Part shown: in pieces, positions 8,894-17,088 of the stretch | Layout: each line of letters begins with the position of its first letter | Position numbering within the stretch: the first letter of the stretch is position 1 | Assembly: GCF_900090145.1 (NCBI RefSeq) | Contig: NZ_FMHI01000018.1 | Coordinates: forward strand, 93,217-157,216 | Length of the DNA stretch: 64,000 bases | From: Streptomyces sp. WMMB 322 | Lineage (GTDB): Bacteria > Actinomycetota > Actinomycetes > Streptomycetales > Streptomycetaceae | Reading direction: 5' to 3' | Translations under genes and position numbers: made by a program | Notes under the pieces: generated by a model | Database searches by the model: none | The model's input: the letters and a program-made list of their open reading frames with translations, nothing else | What the model was told of the DNA's origin: nothing

Positions 8894-9801
8894 CTCTGAA
8901 CCTCCAGTGGGGGGTTGAGGCCGCCCTTCGTGTTCCCGGGAGACGGCCCCGGAGGAAGTACGGACGCGCCCTTCGCCGAACGGAGGAAGTCACGTCCATG
9001 CCAACCCGTACGCATGAGTATTACGAGGATTGCTCTTTCCGCACAAGGCCGAGTAAGCGCCATCCGGTGAAAAGCCGGACCGTTGCAGGTCGGCCGTACA
9101 CAGCGCAACTCGTCGCGTCGGCGCCGTAATCGAGTTGCAAGGGGCGACAAGGGAGCATCATGCCCTCAACTGGCACAACAAGCGCACTTGTCCCGTTCTG
9201 TCCATCGATTCCTGTTTGATGCGCCGGATTTCGCCGAGGGCTCCGCAGTGAAAGCAGAAAATGATTCGGAAAACTCCGCGAGTTGAGTTTCCCGGTGCCT
9301 CCCGGCGGGTTCCCGTGAATTCCGGCCGCCGGCACTCCGGGCCCGATCGACGAGCGGACCGCGTGCCCCGCTCGCGAAATCGGCGCCCGCCCACGTCAAC
9401 AGGCCGCAACCGCCCGCAACATGACCGGCCACCCCCGGAGGGAGAGACCGAACGCCCCTTCCACGCCTCCCTGTTGACCCGTCGCACAGTGTTTCGTGTG
9501 TGTCGGAGGGCGGCATCACACTGGCGACAGTCCACCATGGGGTGCGGCAACGACCCGTACCGTCTGCTCCCGTCCGCACAGCGGCGGGAGATGCACAACT
9601 TGCACACCGTCACCACACGTGCGCCACAGGTTCCTTGACCCGGCGCCATAGGTTCTGCACCAGTACCGTCACGAAACCCGTACCGGGCAGGTAACCGCTT
9701 GGCGCAACATCCGCATCATGGACGACCATAGAGATGCGGACTCCCGGGGGGAGCTGCTCGATGTGACCGCGGACGGACCGCGCAGAGGAGAGGAGGCGTC
9801 C
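8894..9801. other. Long intergenic region between the protease and the sepF-like gene
   Basis: These 900 bases are less GC-rich than the flanks and carry two divergent control regions. I can support the protease promoter at 9018-9046. Short open frames exist on both strands (for example 9158-9649 minus) but lack ribosome binding sites, GC-third-position bias and any family resemblance, so I call no gene. A TTGACC hexamer at 9474 has no matching -10 box. Nothing else is recognised. Confidence 0.6.
9018..9046 (-). promoter_or_regulatory. Sigma70-type promoter of the serine protease gene
   Basis: On the minus strand TTGTGC (complement of 9041-9046) and TAATAC (complement of 9018-9023) are separated by 17 bases, close to the HrdB-type consensus. 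The predicted leader is about 115 bases long. Confidence 0.6.
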
Positions 9802-10248
9802 ATGGGATCGGTGCGCAAGGCGAGTGCCTGGCTGGGCCTCGTCGACGACAGCGAAATGCGTTACTACGACGACGACTACGCCGAGGGACCGGAGCCCGGT
9901 GACGCCGCCCGCGAGTCCTGGGTCACCGACCCGCGGATCCGGGTGACTGCGGAAGCCGCACAGGACCAGGGCACCCGGATCGCAACCGTGACGCCCGACG
10001 GGTTCCGTGACGCGCGCGGGATCGGCGAGCTGTTCCGGGACGGCGTTCCCGTCATCATCAACCTGACCATGATGGAGTCCGCGGACGCCAAGCGCGTCGT
10101 GGACTTCGCCGCCGGCCTCACCTTCGGGCTGCGCGGGTCCATCGAGCGTGTGGCGACGCGCGTGTTCCTGCTGACGCCCGACGACTACAGGATCGTCGGC
10201 GGCGAGAACCGCCGCGCCGCAGAGGGCGGCTTCTTCAACCAGAGTTGA
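9802..10248 (+). CDS. SepF-like cell division protein (paralogue)
   Basis: The 148-residue product has the SepF plan: a short N-terminal segment (MGSVRKASAWLGLVDD), an acidic linker with YYDDDYAEG, and the C-terminal domain with TRIATVTPDGFRDARGIGELFRDGVPVIINLTMMESADAKRVVDFAAGL before GSIERVATRVFLLTP. SepF binds FtsZ and tethers the Z-ring to the membrane. Streptomyces carries extra SepF-like proteins besides the one beside ftsZ; no division-cluster gene is nearby, so this is probably one of those. The start ATG 9802 has GGAGAGGAGG 6 bases upstream; an upstream in-frame start at 9718 would add 28 non-conserved residues. Confidence 0.85.
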   Translation: MGSVRKASAWLGLVDDSEMRYYDDDYAEGPEPGDAARESWVTDPRIRVTAEAAQDQGTRIATVTPDGFRDARGIGELFRDGVPVIINLTMMESADAKRVVDFAAGLTFGLRGSIERVATRVFLLTPDDYRIVGGENRRAAEGGFFNQS

Positions 10249-10367
10249 TCCGGTTCGACCGGAGTTGATCCGGGACGCTCGCCGAGTCACCGCTCTCCCC
10301 CGGCAGTTGGCGCCGAGGGTGGCAGTGCCGTGCCCCTCCGCGCGCCCCGCGTCCGGTAGCGAACGCC

Positions 10368-12365
10368 TCAGGGCCGTGTGATCCCGCTCGGCAGGAGATC
10401 GCTGCCGTCGCCCTGCCCCTTGCCCTGCCCCTTCTTCCGGTCGCGTCCGTTCCCGTTCCCGGAGCCGTTGCCGCGCGGGGTCCCGTTCCCGCCCGGGGCG
10501 CCGTTGCCCCTCCCCGAGCCCGCCGAGAGCGCATGGGGAACCGCTCCGCTGCGTTCCTGGCTCCCGTCGGCCTGGCGGGGCAGCCGCCCGCGCACGGACG
10601 CGGGCGCGGGACGCCCGCCGTTGCCCTCGACCGCGTGAGGCTCCTCGTCCCGCCCGTCCTCCTCGCCCCGCCGGCGGTTCTCCGGGGCGGTCTCCGGGGC
10701 GGAGGTCTCCTCGCCGCGGGCCGGGGCCCCGTCCGCCGCGGTCTTCCCGTCCGCCCCGCCGGAGGCTCCGCCGTCCATGGCGCGCGGAAGCCTCAGTGCC
10801 GCCAGGGCGCCGAGGAGCAGCAGTACCGCACTGGCGACCAGCGTGACGTGCATCCCGTGTACGAACGCCTCGCGCGCTGCCGAGCGGAGCGCTTCACCGG
10901 CGGAGCCGCCGACCTGGGCCGCGACGCCGTACGCCTCCCCGAGCGAGTGGCTGGCGTCGCCCCTCGCGGCGGCGGGGACGCCGGGCACGTCCCGCACTTC
11001 GGGCGCGTATGCCGCGTTCATCACGCTGCCGAGCACCGCGATGCCCATGCCGGCCCCCAGCTGGTACGCCGTCTCACCCACCGCGGCGGCGCCTCCGGAG
11101 CGGGAGGCCGGCGCCTCGTTGAGCATCGACTCGTAACAGCCGAAGAGCGTGGTCTCCAGACCGAATCCCAGCAGCACGAACCCACCGACGAGCAGCACCG
11201 GCCGGTCCTCCTGGCCGAGGCCCATCAGGCAGAGCACCGCGACGGTGGTGACCAGGAATCCCAGTCCGACCATGCGCCGCGGGCCGAGCAGCCCCAGCAG
11301 CCGGGAGCCCGCCAGTCCGGCGGCGATGGCCGCCAGGGACAGGGGCAGCAGCCGCAGACCGGTCTGCAGCGGCGAGAGTCCGAGCACCAGTTGCAGGTAC
11401 TGCGCGGCGATCAGGGCCAGCCCGACGAGGGCGAGCACCGTGAGCACGATGCAGCCCACCGCCGTGCCGAAGGCGCGGCGCGCGACCGTACGGACGTCGA
11501 TGAGCGGGTACGTGCGCCGGCGCTGCCTGCGCACGAAGACCCCGAGCAGCGCCAGCCCCGCCGCCAGCGGCACGAGGGTGCCCGCCGAGAAGGGATGGCC
11601 GCCGCCGGCGTGCTTGACGCCGAGGATGAGACCGAAGAGGCCGCCGGCGGCCACGACGGCGCCGAGCACGTCCCAGGGACCCCGGCGGTCGCCGGTGGAC
11701 TCGGGCAGCAGCCAGCGCCCCACGACGAGGCCGGCGGCCATCAGCGGAATGTTGACGAGGAAGACCGAGCCCCACCAGAAGTGCTCGAGCAGCAGCCCTC
11801 CGACGAGCGGGCCGACCGCGGCTCCGACCGCGGCGACGGCACTCCAGATGCCGATGGCCAGCGCCCGCTCACGGCGCTCGGGGAAGACGTGGCGAAGGAT
11901 CGACAGCGTCGCCGGCATGATCATCGCACCGCCGACGCCCAGCAGAGCGCGTGCCCCGATGAGCATGCCCGGTGTCTGTGCGTACGCGGCCAGAGCGGAT
12001 GCCGCGGCGAAGAAGGCGTAGCCGAAGAGCAGCACCCGGCGACGTCCGGTCCTGTCGCCGAGCGTGCCGAACATGATCAACAGGGAGGCGCAGACCAGCG
12101 GATACGCGTCCACGATCCACAGCAGTTCGACGGAGCCGGGCCGAAGCTGTTCGGAGACGGCAGGCACGGCCACGTGCAGCACAGTGGCGTCGACGGCGAC
12201 CAGCAGCAGGCTGGCGCAGAGGACGACGAGTACCGTCCACCGGTTCACGCGGGGCGCGTCGCCGGAGACGTGCCGGGCTGTCCCGTGCGCCGAAACGTCA
12301 GCCGTCTCGTGCGCGGGAACATCCGCCGCCTCACCGGCCGGTCCGCCCGTGGTCGTCCGGGACAT
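10368..12365 (-). CDS. MFS drug exporter, DHA2 (EmrB/QacA-like, 14 TM) with hydrophilic tail
   Basis: The 665-residue product is a proton-driven multidrug exporter of the 14-helix DHA2 type. Signatures are the first helix ending VDATVLHVAVPAV, then LWIVDAYPLVCASLLIMFG, the loop motif GTLGDRTGRRR, and motif C in AVGAAVGPLVGGLL. The start ATG 12365 has AGAGGAGG seven bases upstream; an in-frame ATG at 12389 is poorer. A hydrophilic Gly/Asn/Arg/Lys-rich tail of about 130 residues follows the last helix and ends in basic GKGQGDGSD-type repeats, which is unusual. No regulator of the TetR or MarR type is adjacent. Substrate is unknown. Confidence 0.88.
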   Translation of the reverse strand: MSRTTTGGPAGEAADVPAHETADVSAHGTARHVSGDAPRVNRWTVLVVLCASLLLVAVDATVLHVAVPAVSEQLRPGSVELLWIVDAYPLVCASLLIMFGTLGDRTGRRRVLLFGYAFFAAASALAAYAQTPGMLIGARALLGVGGAMIMPATLSILRHVFPERRERALAIGIWSAVAAVGAAVGPLVGGLLLEHFWWGSVFLVNIPLMAAGLVVGRWLLPESTGDRRGPWDVLGAVVAAGGLFGLILGVKHAGGGHPFSAGTLVPLAAGLALLGVFVRRQRRRTYPLIDVRTVARRAFGTAVGCIVLTVLALVGLALIAAQYLQLVLGLSPLQTGLRLLPLSLAAIAAGLAGSRLLGLLGPRRMVGLGFLVTTVAVLCLMGLGQEDRPVLLVGGFVLLGFGLETTLFGCYESMLNEAPASRSGGAAAVGETAYQLGAGMGIAVLGSVMNAAYAPEVRDVPGVPAAARGDASHSLGEAYGVAAQVGGSAGEALRSAAREAFVHGMHVTLVASAVLLLLGALAALRLPRAMDGGASGGADGKTAADGAPARGEETSAPETAPENRRRGEEDGRDEEPHAVEGNGGRPAPASVRGRLPRQADGSQERSGAVPHALSAGSGRGNGAPGGNGTPRGNGSGNGNGRDRKKGQGKGQGDGSDLLPSGITRP

Positions 12366-12858
12366 CTGCGCACCTCCTCTCACGCTCACCCTCCGCTCGG
12401 TGGGGGATCACCGGGCCCGCTGCCGACGGTTGCCCCGAGGAGGACGGAACACTCGGGGCGGCCCGGTCGAGAGGGCGAGTGGCAAGTCAGGGTACGCGAG
12501 TCCGCCGGGCGGCCGCGTGGCGCATCTCACCTACGGTCCGACCTGCACCGCACCCCCACGCAAGCCCTCGTGCCCTGCCCTTCCGGGCCCGCAGAGCGTC
12601 AACTCGGCGGCGCCGAAAGGGAATCCGGCCGGAAAAGCAGAACCGAATTCCGTACCGACCTGCGGTGAACAGAAATTCCGGGGCGTGTTGGCCGTCCGTA
12701 CTCGGGACGGCATCCGGAATGCGGTGCCTAAACCCCGGATAAGCTGCGGGAATTCACCTGCACAAACGCCTCGGTGAGACACACTCCACATCACATCGTC
12801 ATCACGAACCCTCGTCATGTGTGCGGCCACCTCTCACACCCGTTGTAACGTCGACTGG
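12366..12858. other. Divergent intergenic region between the MFS and PAP2 genes
   Basis: About 490 bases separate two divergent genes and should hold both promoters. GC content falls toward 12790-12850. I found no convincing -35/-10 pair, RNA gene, operator palindrome or coding frame with a ribosome binding site. Confidence 0.5.
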
Positions 12859-13911
12859 GTGCGTACCGACCGACTACTCGCCCGGCTGGAACAAGAGCCC
12901 GAGCGACCGAGCAACCGCGAAGTGCCGCGGATGAGCCGAACACGCAAGCTGTTGTTCGGCTCTACTTCGGTGCTCTATGCGGTGATTGTCGTCGCCGTGC
13001 TGATCCGGGCAGATCTGGTACGGCTCGACTGGCAAGTGATGCTCTTCCGGCCGTACAAGCAGTGGCCGCAAGTGCACGAGTTCCTGGACTACTTCGTCGT
13101 CCTGGGCCAGCGCGGCCCGACCGCCGTGCTCGTCGCGGCGTGGCTGGGCTGGCGCTCCTGGCGACAGCGCACGCTGCGTCCGCTGCTGGTCCTGGGTGCG
13201 GCGCTGCTGGCCCTCAACGTCACTGTCGGAGCCGTGAAAATCGGCCTGGGCAGACTCGGGCCGCACTATGCGACGACCGTCGGATCCGCCGAACTCTTCG
13301 CCGACGGCGATATATTTCCCTCGGGTCACACCGCCAACGCCGTTGTGACCTGGGGCATTCTGGCGTATCTCGCCACAACTCCCCGGGCCCGCCGGGTACT
13401 GTCCGTCGTAGCTGCGAACTTCGCACTCGGAGTCGGCGCGACCACCGTCTACCTCGGTACGCACTGGGTGAGCGACGTCCTGCTCGGCTGGGCCGCCGGG
13501 CTGCTGATCCTGCTCGGACTGCCGTGGGCCGAGCCCCTGATCGCGTTGTCCGAGGACCGCATCCAGGCCTGGAGGGACCGCGGGCGCAGCACGCTTCCCG
13601 GGCGCCGGCTGGTGCCTTCGCCGCTCTCGCCCGTCACCCGGCAGGCCTTGGTGCCCTCGGGCAGGGCGGTACCGGCCGAGGAGCTGGCGACGCAGGACGA
13701 GGCACACGGGGAGACGGCGGTCATCGGCGGCCGTGCGCCCGCTTCGACCTCGTCGGGCACCGGGATCGGAGCGGCCCGGCTCTACCACGTGCCCGGCCGT
13801 CAGCACTCGCTGCGGGCCGAACGGGCACCGGTCGGTCCGCAGCCTCCCGTGCGCCCCTACTCGGACCGCTCACAGCCGCGCGCAGCGCGTCTGCGGCCAC
13901 GAGGCCAGTAG
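12859..13911 (+). CDS. PAP2-family membrane phosphatase
   Basis: The 350-residue membrane protein carries the phosphatidic acid phosphatase type 2 signature: KIGLGRLGPHY (KX6RP-like), FPSGHTANAVVTWG (PSGH) and TTVYLGTHWVSDVLLGW (H-X3-D). Flanking hydrophobic stretches give about six membrane helices, and a hydrophilic tail of about 100 residues follows. The family dephosphorylates lipid phosphates such as phosphatidate, PG-phosphate or undecaprenyl diphosphate; which one is not evident. The chosen start is GTG 12859, giving VRTDRLLARLEQEP; ATG 12931 is an alternative. A strong terminator follows immediately. Confidence 0.85.
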   Translation: MRTDRLLARLEQEPERPSNREVPRMSRTRKLLFGSTSVLYAVIVVAVLIRADLVRLDWQVMLFRPYKQWPQVHEFLDYFVVLGQRGPTAVLVAAWLGWRSWRQRTLRPLLVLGAALLALNVTVGAVKIGLGRLGPHYATTVGSAELFADGDIFPSGHTANAVVTWGILAYLATTPRARRVLSVVAANFALGVGATTVYLGTHWVSDVLLGWAAGLLILLGLPWAEPLIALSEDRIQAWRDRGRSTLPGRRLVPSPLSPVTRQALVPSGRAVPAEELATQDEAHGETAVIGGRAPASTSSGTGIGAARLYHVPGRQHSLRAERAPVGPQPPVRPYSDRSQPRAARLRPRGQ

Positions 13912-13914
13912 CCG

Positions 13915-13967
13915 CACGGCATTCGGCCCCGGCGTCCCTCCACGGGATGCCGGGGCCGGATGCCGTG
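13915..13967. terminator. Bidirectional terminator between PAP2 and the I78 inhibitor
   Basis: Two 19-base arms (13915-13933 and 13949-13967) pair with a single mismatch and enclose a 15-base loop. The hairpin starts three bases after the PAP2 stop and lies between convergent genes. Confidence 0.85.
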
Positions 13968-13983
13968 CCGGGGGCGGCCGGTA

Positions 13984-14205
13984 TCAGCCCTTCCAGCAGC
14001 GCACCACGTTGCCCGTGCTCTTCTCGACGGCGAAGTTCAGCCGCCCGCTCAGGAACTCCATGGTGATGATCGCGTCCGGCGGCAGGGAGCGCACGGTGGT
14101 CCAGCCGCGTGCGTACGCCTGCTCCTCGGCCGCCTCCGCCGTGAGTCCCACGTAGCTCTCGGGGTCGTCCTGCGGGTTTTCCTGGGCTGCGGGTTCCGGT
14201 GACAT
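13984..14205 (-). CDS. I78-family peptidase inhibitor-like small protein
   Basis: The 73-residue product has an acidic N-terminus and then the compact pattern of I78 protease inhibitors: DAIITMEFLSGRLNFAVEKSTGNVVRCWKG, where the GRLN turn corresponds to the family's conserved R-L-N reactive region and the final strand contains one cysteine. There is no signal peptide, so it would act in the cytoplasm or leave by another route. It stands alone, convergent with PAP2. A target protease cannot be named; the secreted S1 protease 5 kb away is a possibility only. Confidence 0.72.
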   Translation of the reverse strand: MSPEPAAQENPQDDPESYVGLTAEAAEEQAYARGWTTVRSLPPDAIITMEFLSGRLNFAVEKSTGNVVRCWKG

Positions 14206-14590
14206 GCCGCCACCGTACCGCCGGAAGTCCGGGCAGTATCGTCAGCTCGTCACACTCTTGTCACAAAGACCCTTGTGCGCTTCACCCTTCACCATGTCAC
14301 TCGTACGTGGGAAGTCGGCGAACTCTCATTTCACGCCCCGCTGCGCACGGAATCGGTCGCGGAAATTCCACGGCGGACGCACCGTCAGGAATTGCGGTAT
14401 TCCGCGAATTCACTTCGCTGCCCGGATCCGGTAACGCTGAGGAAGCACTCGGAACTGTGCGTCGCGACTGCATGCACAATTCCGGCGAAACAAGCTCCCG
14501 GTCGCGCTCGGCGCTACGGGCCCACTCCCCGGAGGAAGAAGAGCAAGCGTCAGGAAGGACGAGGAACCAAGTCAAGCAGTCGCACAGTCC
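14206..14590. other. Intergenic region upstream of the I78 gene and downstream of the WYL gene
   Basis: This 385-base stretch is clearly less GC-rich than its surroundings. It should contain the I78 promoter on the minus strand. I see no RNA gene, repeat array or plausible coding sequence; open frames here lack ribosome binding sites and family resemblance. Confidence 0.5.
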
Positions 14591-15556
14591 TCAACTTCCG
14601 CCCAGGGCACCGTCCAACCTGTCTCTCAATGCCCTGACCTGCGAGAACAACCGTTCTGGAGCGCGTACTTCAAAGTCGAAACCGAGCATCAGGATGTGCG
14701 GAAGGATCACTTCCAGCGACGGACCGCCGGTGTGCAGCAGGCAGCTGTGCTCGTCGACCGCCTCCAGAGTGCCTGTCGAGACCGTCACCGCCCCGGCCGC
14801 ACGCTCGACCGGCACCCGCAGCAGCACCGTCACCTGCTCCGCGTACGCCCTGACCGCCACCCCCTCGGAGACCCATGCCGCCAGGTCCTCGGCCGGCGGC
14901 GTGCGGGGAACGAAGCGCGGCCCGTGCGGGGGCGTGAGCGTGATGCGGTCGACGCGGAAGGTGCGCCAGTCCTCCCGCTCCGTGTCCCAGCCGACCAGAT
15001 ACCAGCGCCGGTAGGAGCTGACCATCCGGTGCGGTTCGACGACGCGTCGGCCGACGGTGCCGTCGTGCGTCTCGTACGAGAAGCGCAGCTGCTGGTGATC
15101 GCGGCAGGCATGGGCGAGTTCGGTGATCACCGACGCCTCGGCCGCGGAACCCTGGTGGGCCCGCGTCATCGGGACGGTGTAGGCGCTGAGCGCGTTCACC
15201 CTGCGACGCAGCCGGTGCGGCAGCACCTGTTCGAGTTTGGCCAGCGCACGGCCGGAGGACTCCTCGATGCCCTGCACTCCCCCTGCCGCGGCGCCCCGCA
15301 GACCGACGGCCACGGCGACGGCTTCCTCGTCGTCCAGCAGAAGTGGGGGGAGTTGGGCGCCGGCGCCCAACTGGTAGCCGCCCGCGGTGCCCCTGCTCGA
15401 ATGCACGGGATAACCCAGGCCCCGCAGCCGGTCCACGTCACGCCGGACAGTCCGCGGAGTGACACCGAGCCGCTCCGCGAGTTCGGCGCCCGACCATTCA
15501 CGCGGGGACTGCAGAAGGGAGAGCAGGCGCAGAAGCCGTGCCGAGGTCTCGACCAT
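14591..15556 (-). CDS. WYL-domain transcriptional regulator (YafY type)
   Basis: The 321-residue product has an N-terminal winged helix-turn-helix (SARLLRLLSLLQSPREWSGAELAERLGVTPRTVRRDVDRL, cited here as residues 4-43) and a WYL domain whose name motif appears in SSYRRWYLVGWD, followed by the WCX-type C-terminus. WYL regulators sense small ligands or nucleic acids and often repress adjacent genes. The start is ATG 15556; no clear Shine-Dalgarno precedes it, and the 43-base palindrome at 15567-15609 ends only 10 bases before it, so repressor or RNA-fold control of its own expression is likely. The 56-residue membrane protein gene is just upstream in the same direction. Confidence 0.88.
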   Translation of the reverse strand: MVETSARLLRLLSLLQSPREWSGAELAERLGVTPRTVRRDVDRLRGLGYPVHSSRGTAGGYQLGAGAQLPPLLLDDEEAVAVAVGLRGAAAGGVQGIEESSGRALAKLEQVLPHRLRRRVNALSAYTVPMTRAHQGSAAEASVITELAHACRDHQQLRFSYETHDGTVGRRVVEPHRMVSSYRRWYLVGWDTEREDWRTFRVDRITLTPPHGPRFVPRTPPAEDLAAWVSEGVAVRAYAEQVTVLLRVPVERAAGAVTVSTGTLEAVDEHSCLLHTGGPSLEVILPHILMLGFDFEVRAPERLFSQVRALRDRLDGALGGS

Positions 15557-15566
15557 GCAAATGAGT

Positions 15567-15609
15567 CTGCCACCTGCTGCGGACATGTTCTGTCCGCAGC
15601 AGGTGGCAG
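15567..15609. repeat. Perfect 19-bp inverted repeat upstream of the WYL regulator
   Basis: Arms 15567-15585 and 15591-15609 are exact reverse complements around the 5-base loop TGTTC. The centre reads GGACA-TGTTC-TGTCC, the TGTC/GACA half-site type seen at YafY-like operators. It could be an autoregulatory operator, or a terminator for the small membrane gene upstream; the 10-base distance to the regulator start also allows an RNA hairpin blocking translation. There is no U-tract. Confidence 0.8.
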
Positions 15610-15680
15610 AAAGAGAGAGCTCTCCGGCCCGTGATCCGGGCCGTGCTCACGGGTCGTGGTTCCGGCTGCTTACCGGATCG

Positions 15681-15851
15681 CTACCAGCGATACCAGCGGG
15701 CCTTCGTCCCCCCGGCGTTGGTGCTCCGCAGCAGGAAGCCGAGCAACCAGATCACCAGGACCGCCACAGCGATCCACCACAGAGCCTTCAGTGCGAAACC
15801 GGCGCCGAAAAGGATCAACGCCAGAAGCAGCACGAGCAGAATGGGAACCAT
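15681..15851 (-). CDS. Small hydrophobic membrane protein (56 aa)
   Basis: The product is almost entirely two membrane helices, VPILLVLLLALILFGAGFAL and WWIAVAVLVIWLLGFLL, followed by a short basic tail ending KARWYRW. Start ATG 15851 has AGGAGG 10 bases upstream. Similar 'hydrophobic protein' genes are common in Streptomyces and have no assigned function. It lies upstream of the WYL regulator in the same direction and may share its control. Confidence 0.75.
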   Translation of the reverse strand: MVPILLVLLLALILFGAGFALKALWWIAVAVLVIWLLGFLLRSTNAGGTKARWYRW

Positions 15852-15894
15852 TCGTTCAACACCTCCTGGGCTGTGGGTGCCCCGCTCACGGTTT

Positions 15895-17088
15895 TTACAC
15901 CACCCCGTCGCAACCAAGTCGCAGAGAGAGGTCGTTGCCGAGGGTGTAGTACGGCCTCACGGAGCGGATCGCGCCGTGAGGCCCGGTCACACGCTGCGGC
16001 GGGTAAGTGAAGATCTTCCCCTTGTCCGGCACGTCGTCCAGAATCCGGGCGAGCCGAACGGGCTCCTCACCGGACGACGGGCGCACCCACAGGTCCCACA
16101 CCCGGTGCCCGGACACGACGGCGTCCAGAGGCAGCTGGGCGGTGAAGGGCGGATCGGGCTCCGAACTGTCCGGGCAACTGCCGCCCTTCTCCTGGCCGCC
16201 CGGGTCCGTTCCGTCCAGGAGGACCGGAACGCTCACGGGTTCCCGGACCTCGCCCTCACCGCCGCGGGGATGCGCCTCCAGGCGCGCCGTGACGGAGAGC
16301 CGGGCGCCGTAGAGCCTCCCCCGCAGCACCAGGCAGCCGTCCGAGACGCACAGCGGGCCCGCCTCCGCATGCGGCCAGCGCAGCCATGAACGGACCGTGA
16401 GGTTCCCGTACTTGGTGGCATACGGGATGCGAACGCCCAGCCAGGTGCGCCCCTGGCGCGGCACACGGCCGATCAGCGACCGCAGATCGTGAACACCGGG
16501 CAGCAGCCTGCGCGGTTCGCGGCCGTCCAGCGCGAGGTAGGCGTCCCAGCGCCCTTCGGGAAGGCTCATGATGCTGGGCAGCACCGCCCGCAGCGTTCCC
16601 TCCCCCTCCGCGGGCCCCAGAGGCAACCGGACGGTGTCGGCGGGTCCGTCGCCGCCCCGCAGCCGGAGCAGCATCGCGGCGTCACCGGCCGGTGAGCCGG
16701 CGCCCGCGGTGCCGCCGCCGGGCAGCCTTACGTCGAAGGTGAGCCCTCCGGCGCTGTCCGCCGTGCAGTCGGCGCGCGGGCGCACGGACGCGGGAGGGGC
16801 GCCGGACGCCGGTGGGCGCACGGTCTCGTCGTCACGGGGAGCGCCGCCCGCGGCTCTCGCGTCCTTGCCGGCTCCGCGTGTCCGGCCCGGCCGCTGTGCC
16901 TTCGCGGCCCGCCCCGTCCGTCCCCGGCGTGCTCTTCGTCCCGCCCTGGTGGCCGTTCCGGCGGGGGCCGGTGGTGCGCCCGTGGCCGGGTCCGCCCCCG
17001 GGGCTTCCGCGGCAGCCTCCCCGCCCGCGGGCGGGGACGGGACGGCGGTTGCCATTGCTGCGGGCGTTCCGGCGGCGTAGGTGGTCAT
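15895..17088 (-). CDS. Unknown protein coupled to a glycosyltransferase; beta-domain of wall-polymer transferase type
   Basis: The 397-residue product has a long Ala/Pro/Arg-rich N-terminal half (about 130 residues, including a very basic TRAGRRARRGRTGRAAKA run), then a globular part with strands such as SLPEGRWDAYLALDG, RVWDLWVRP and GKIFTYPPQRVTGP. This W-D-x-x-x pattern resembles beta-sandwich domains attached to actinobacterial glycopolymer transferases. No catalytic motif is visible. Its ATG lies in the stop of the GT4 gene (ATGA, 17085-17088), so the two are translated together and probably act together. A role in decorating a cell-wall polymer is inference. Confidence 0.6.
   Translation of the reverse strand: MTTYAAGTPAAMATAVPSPPAGGEAAAEAPGADPATGAPPAPAGTATRAGRRARRGRTGRAAKAQRPGRTRGAGKDARAAGGAPRDDETVRPPASGAPPASVRPRADCTADSAGGLTFDVRLPGGGTAGAGSPAGDAAMLLRLRGGDGPADTVRLPLGPAEGEGTLRAVLPSIMSLPEGRWDAYLALDGREPRRLLPGVHDLRSLIGRVPRQGRTWLGVRIPYATKYGNLTVRSWLRWPHAEAGPLCVSDGCLVLRGRLYGARLSVTARLEAHPRGGEGEVREPVSVPVLLDGTDPGGQEKGGSCPDSSEPDPPFTAQLPLDAVVSGHRVWDLWVRPSSGEEPVRLARILDDVPDKGKIFTYPPQRVTGPHGAIRSVRPYYTLGNDLSLRLGCDGVV

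Noticed and set aside
9158..9649. Open frame of 163 codons in the protease upstream region
   Set aside because: No ribosome binding site, wrong third-position bias, and it would overlap the likely promoter regions.
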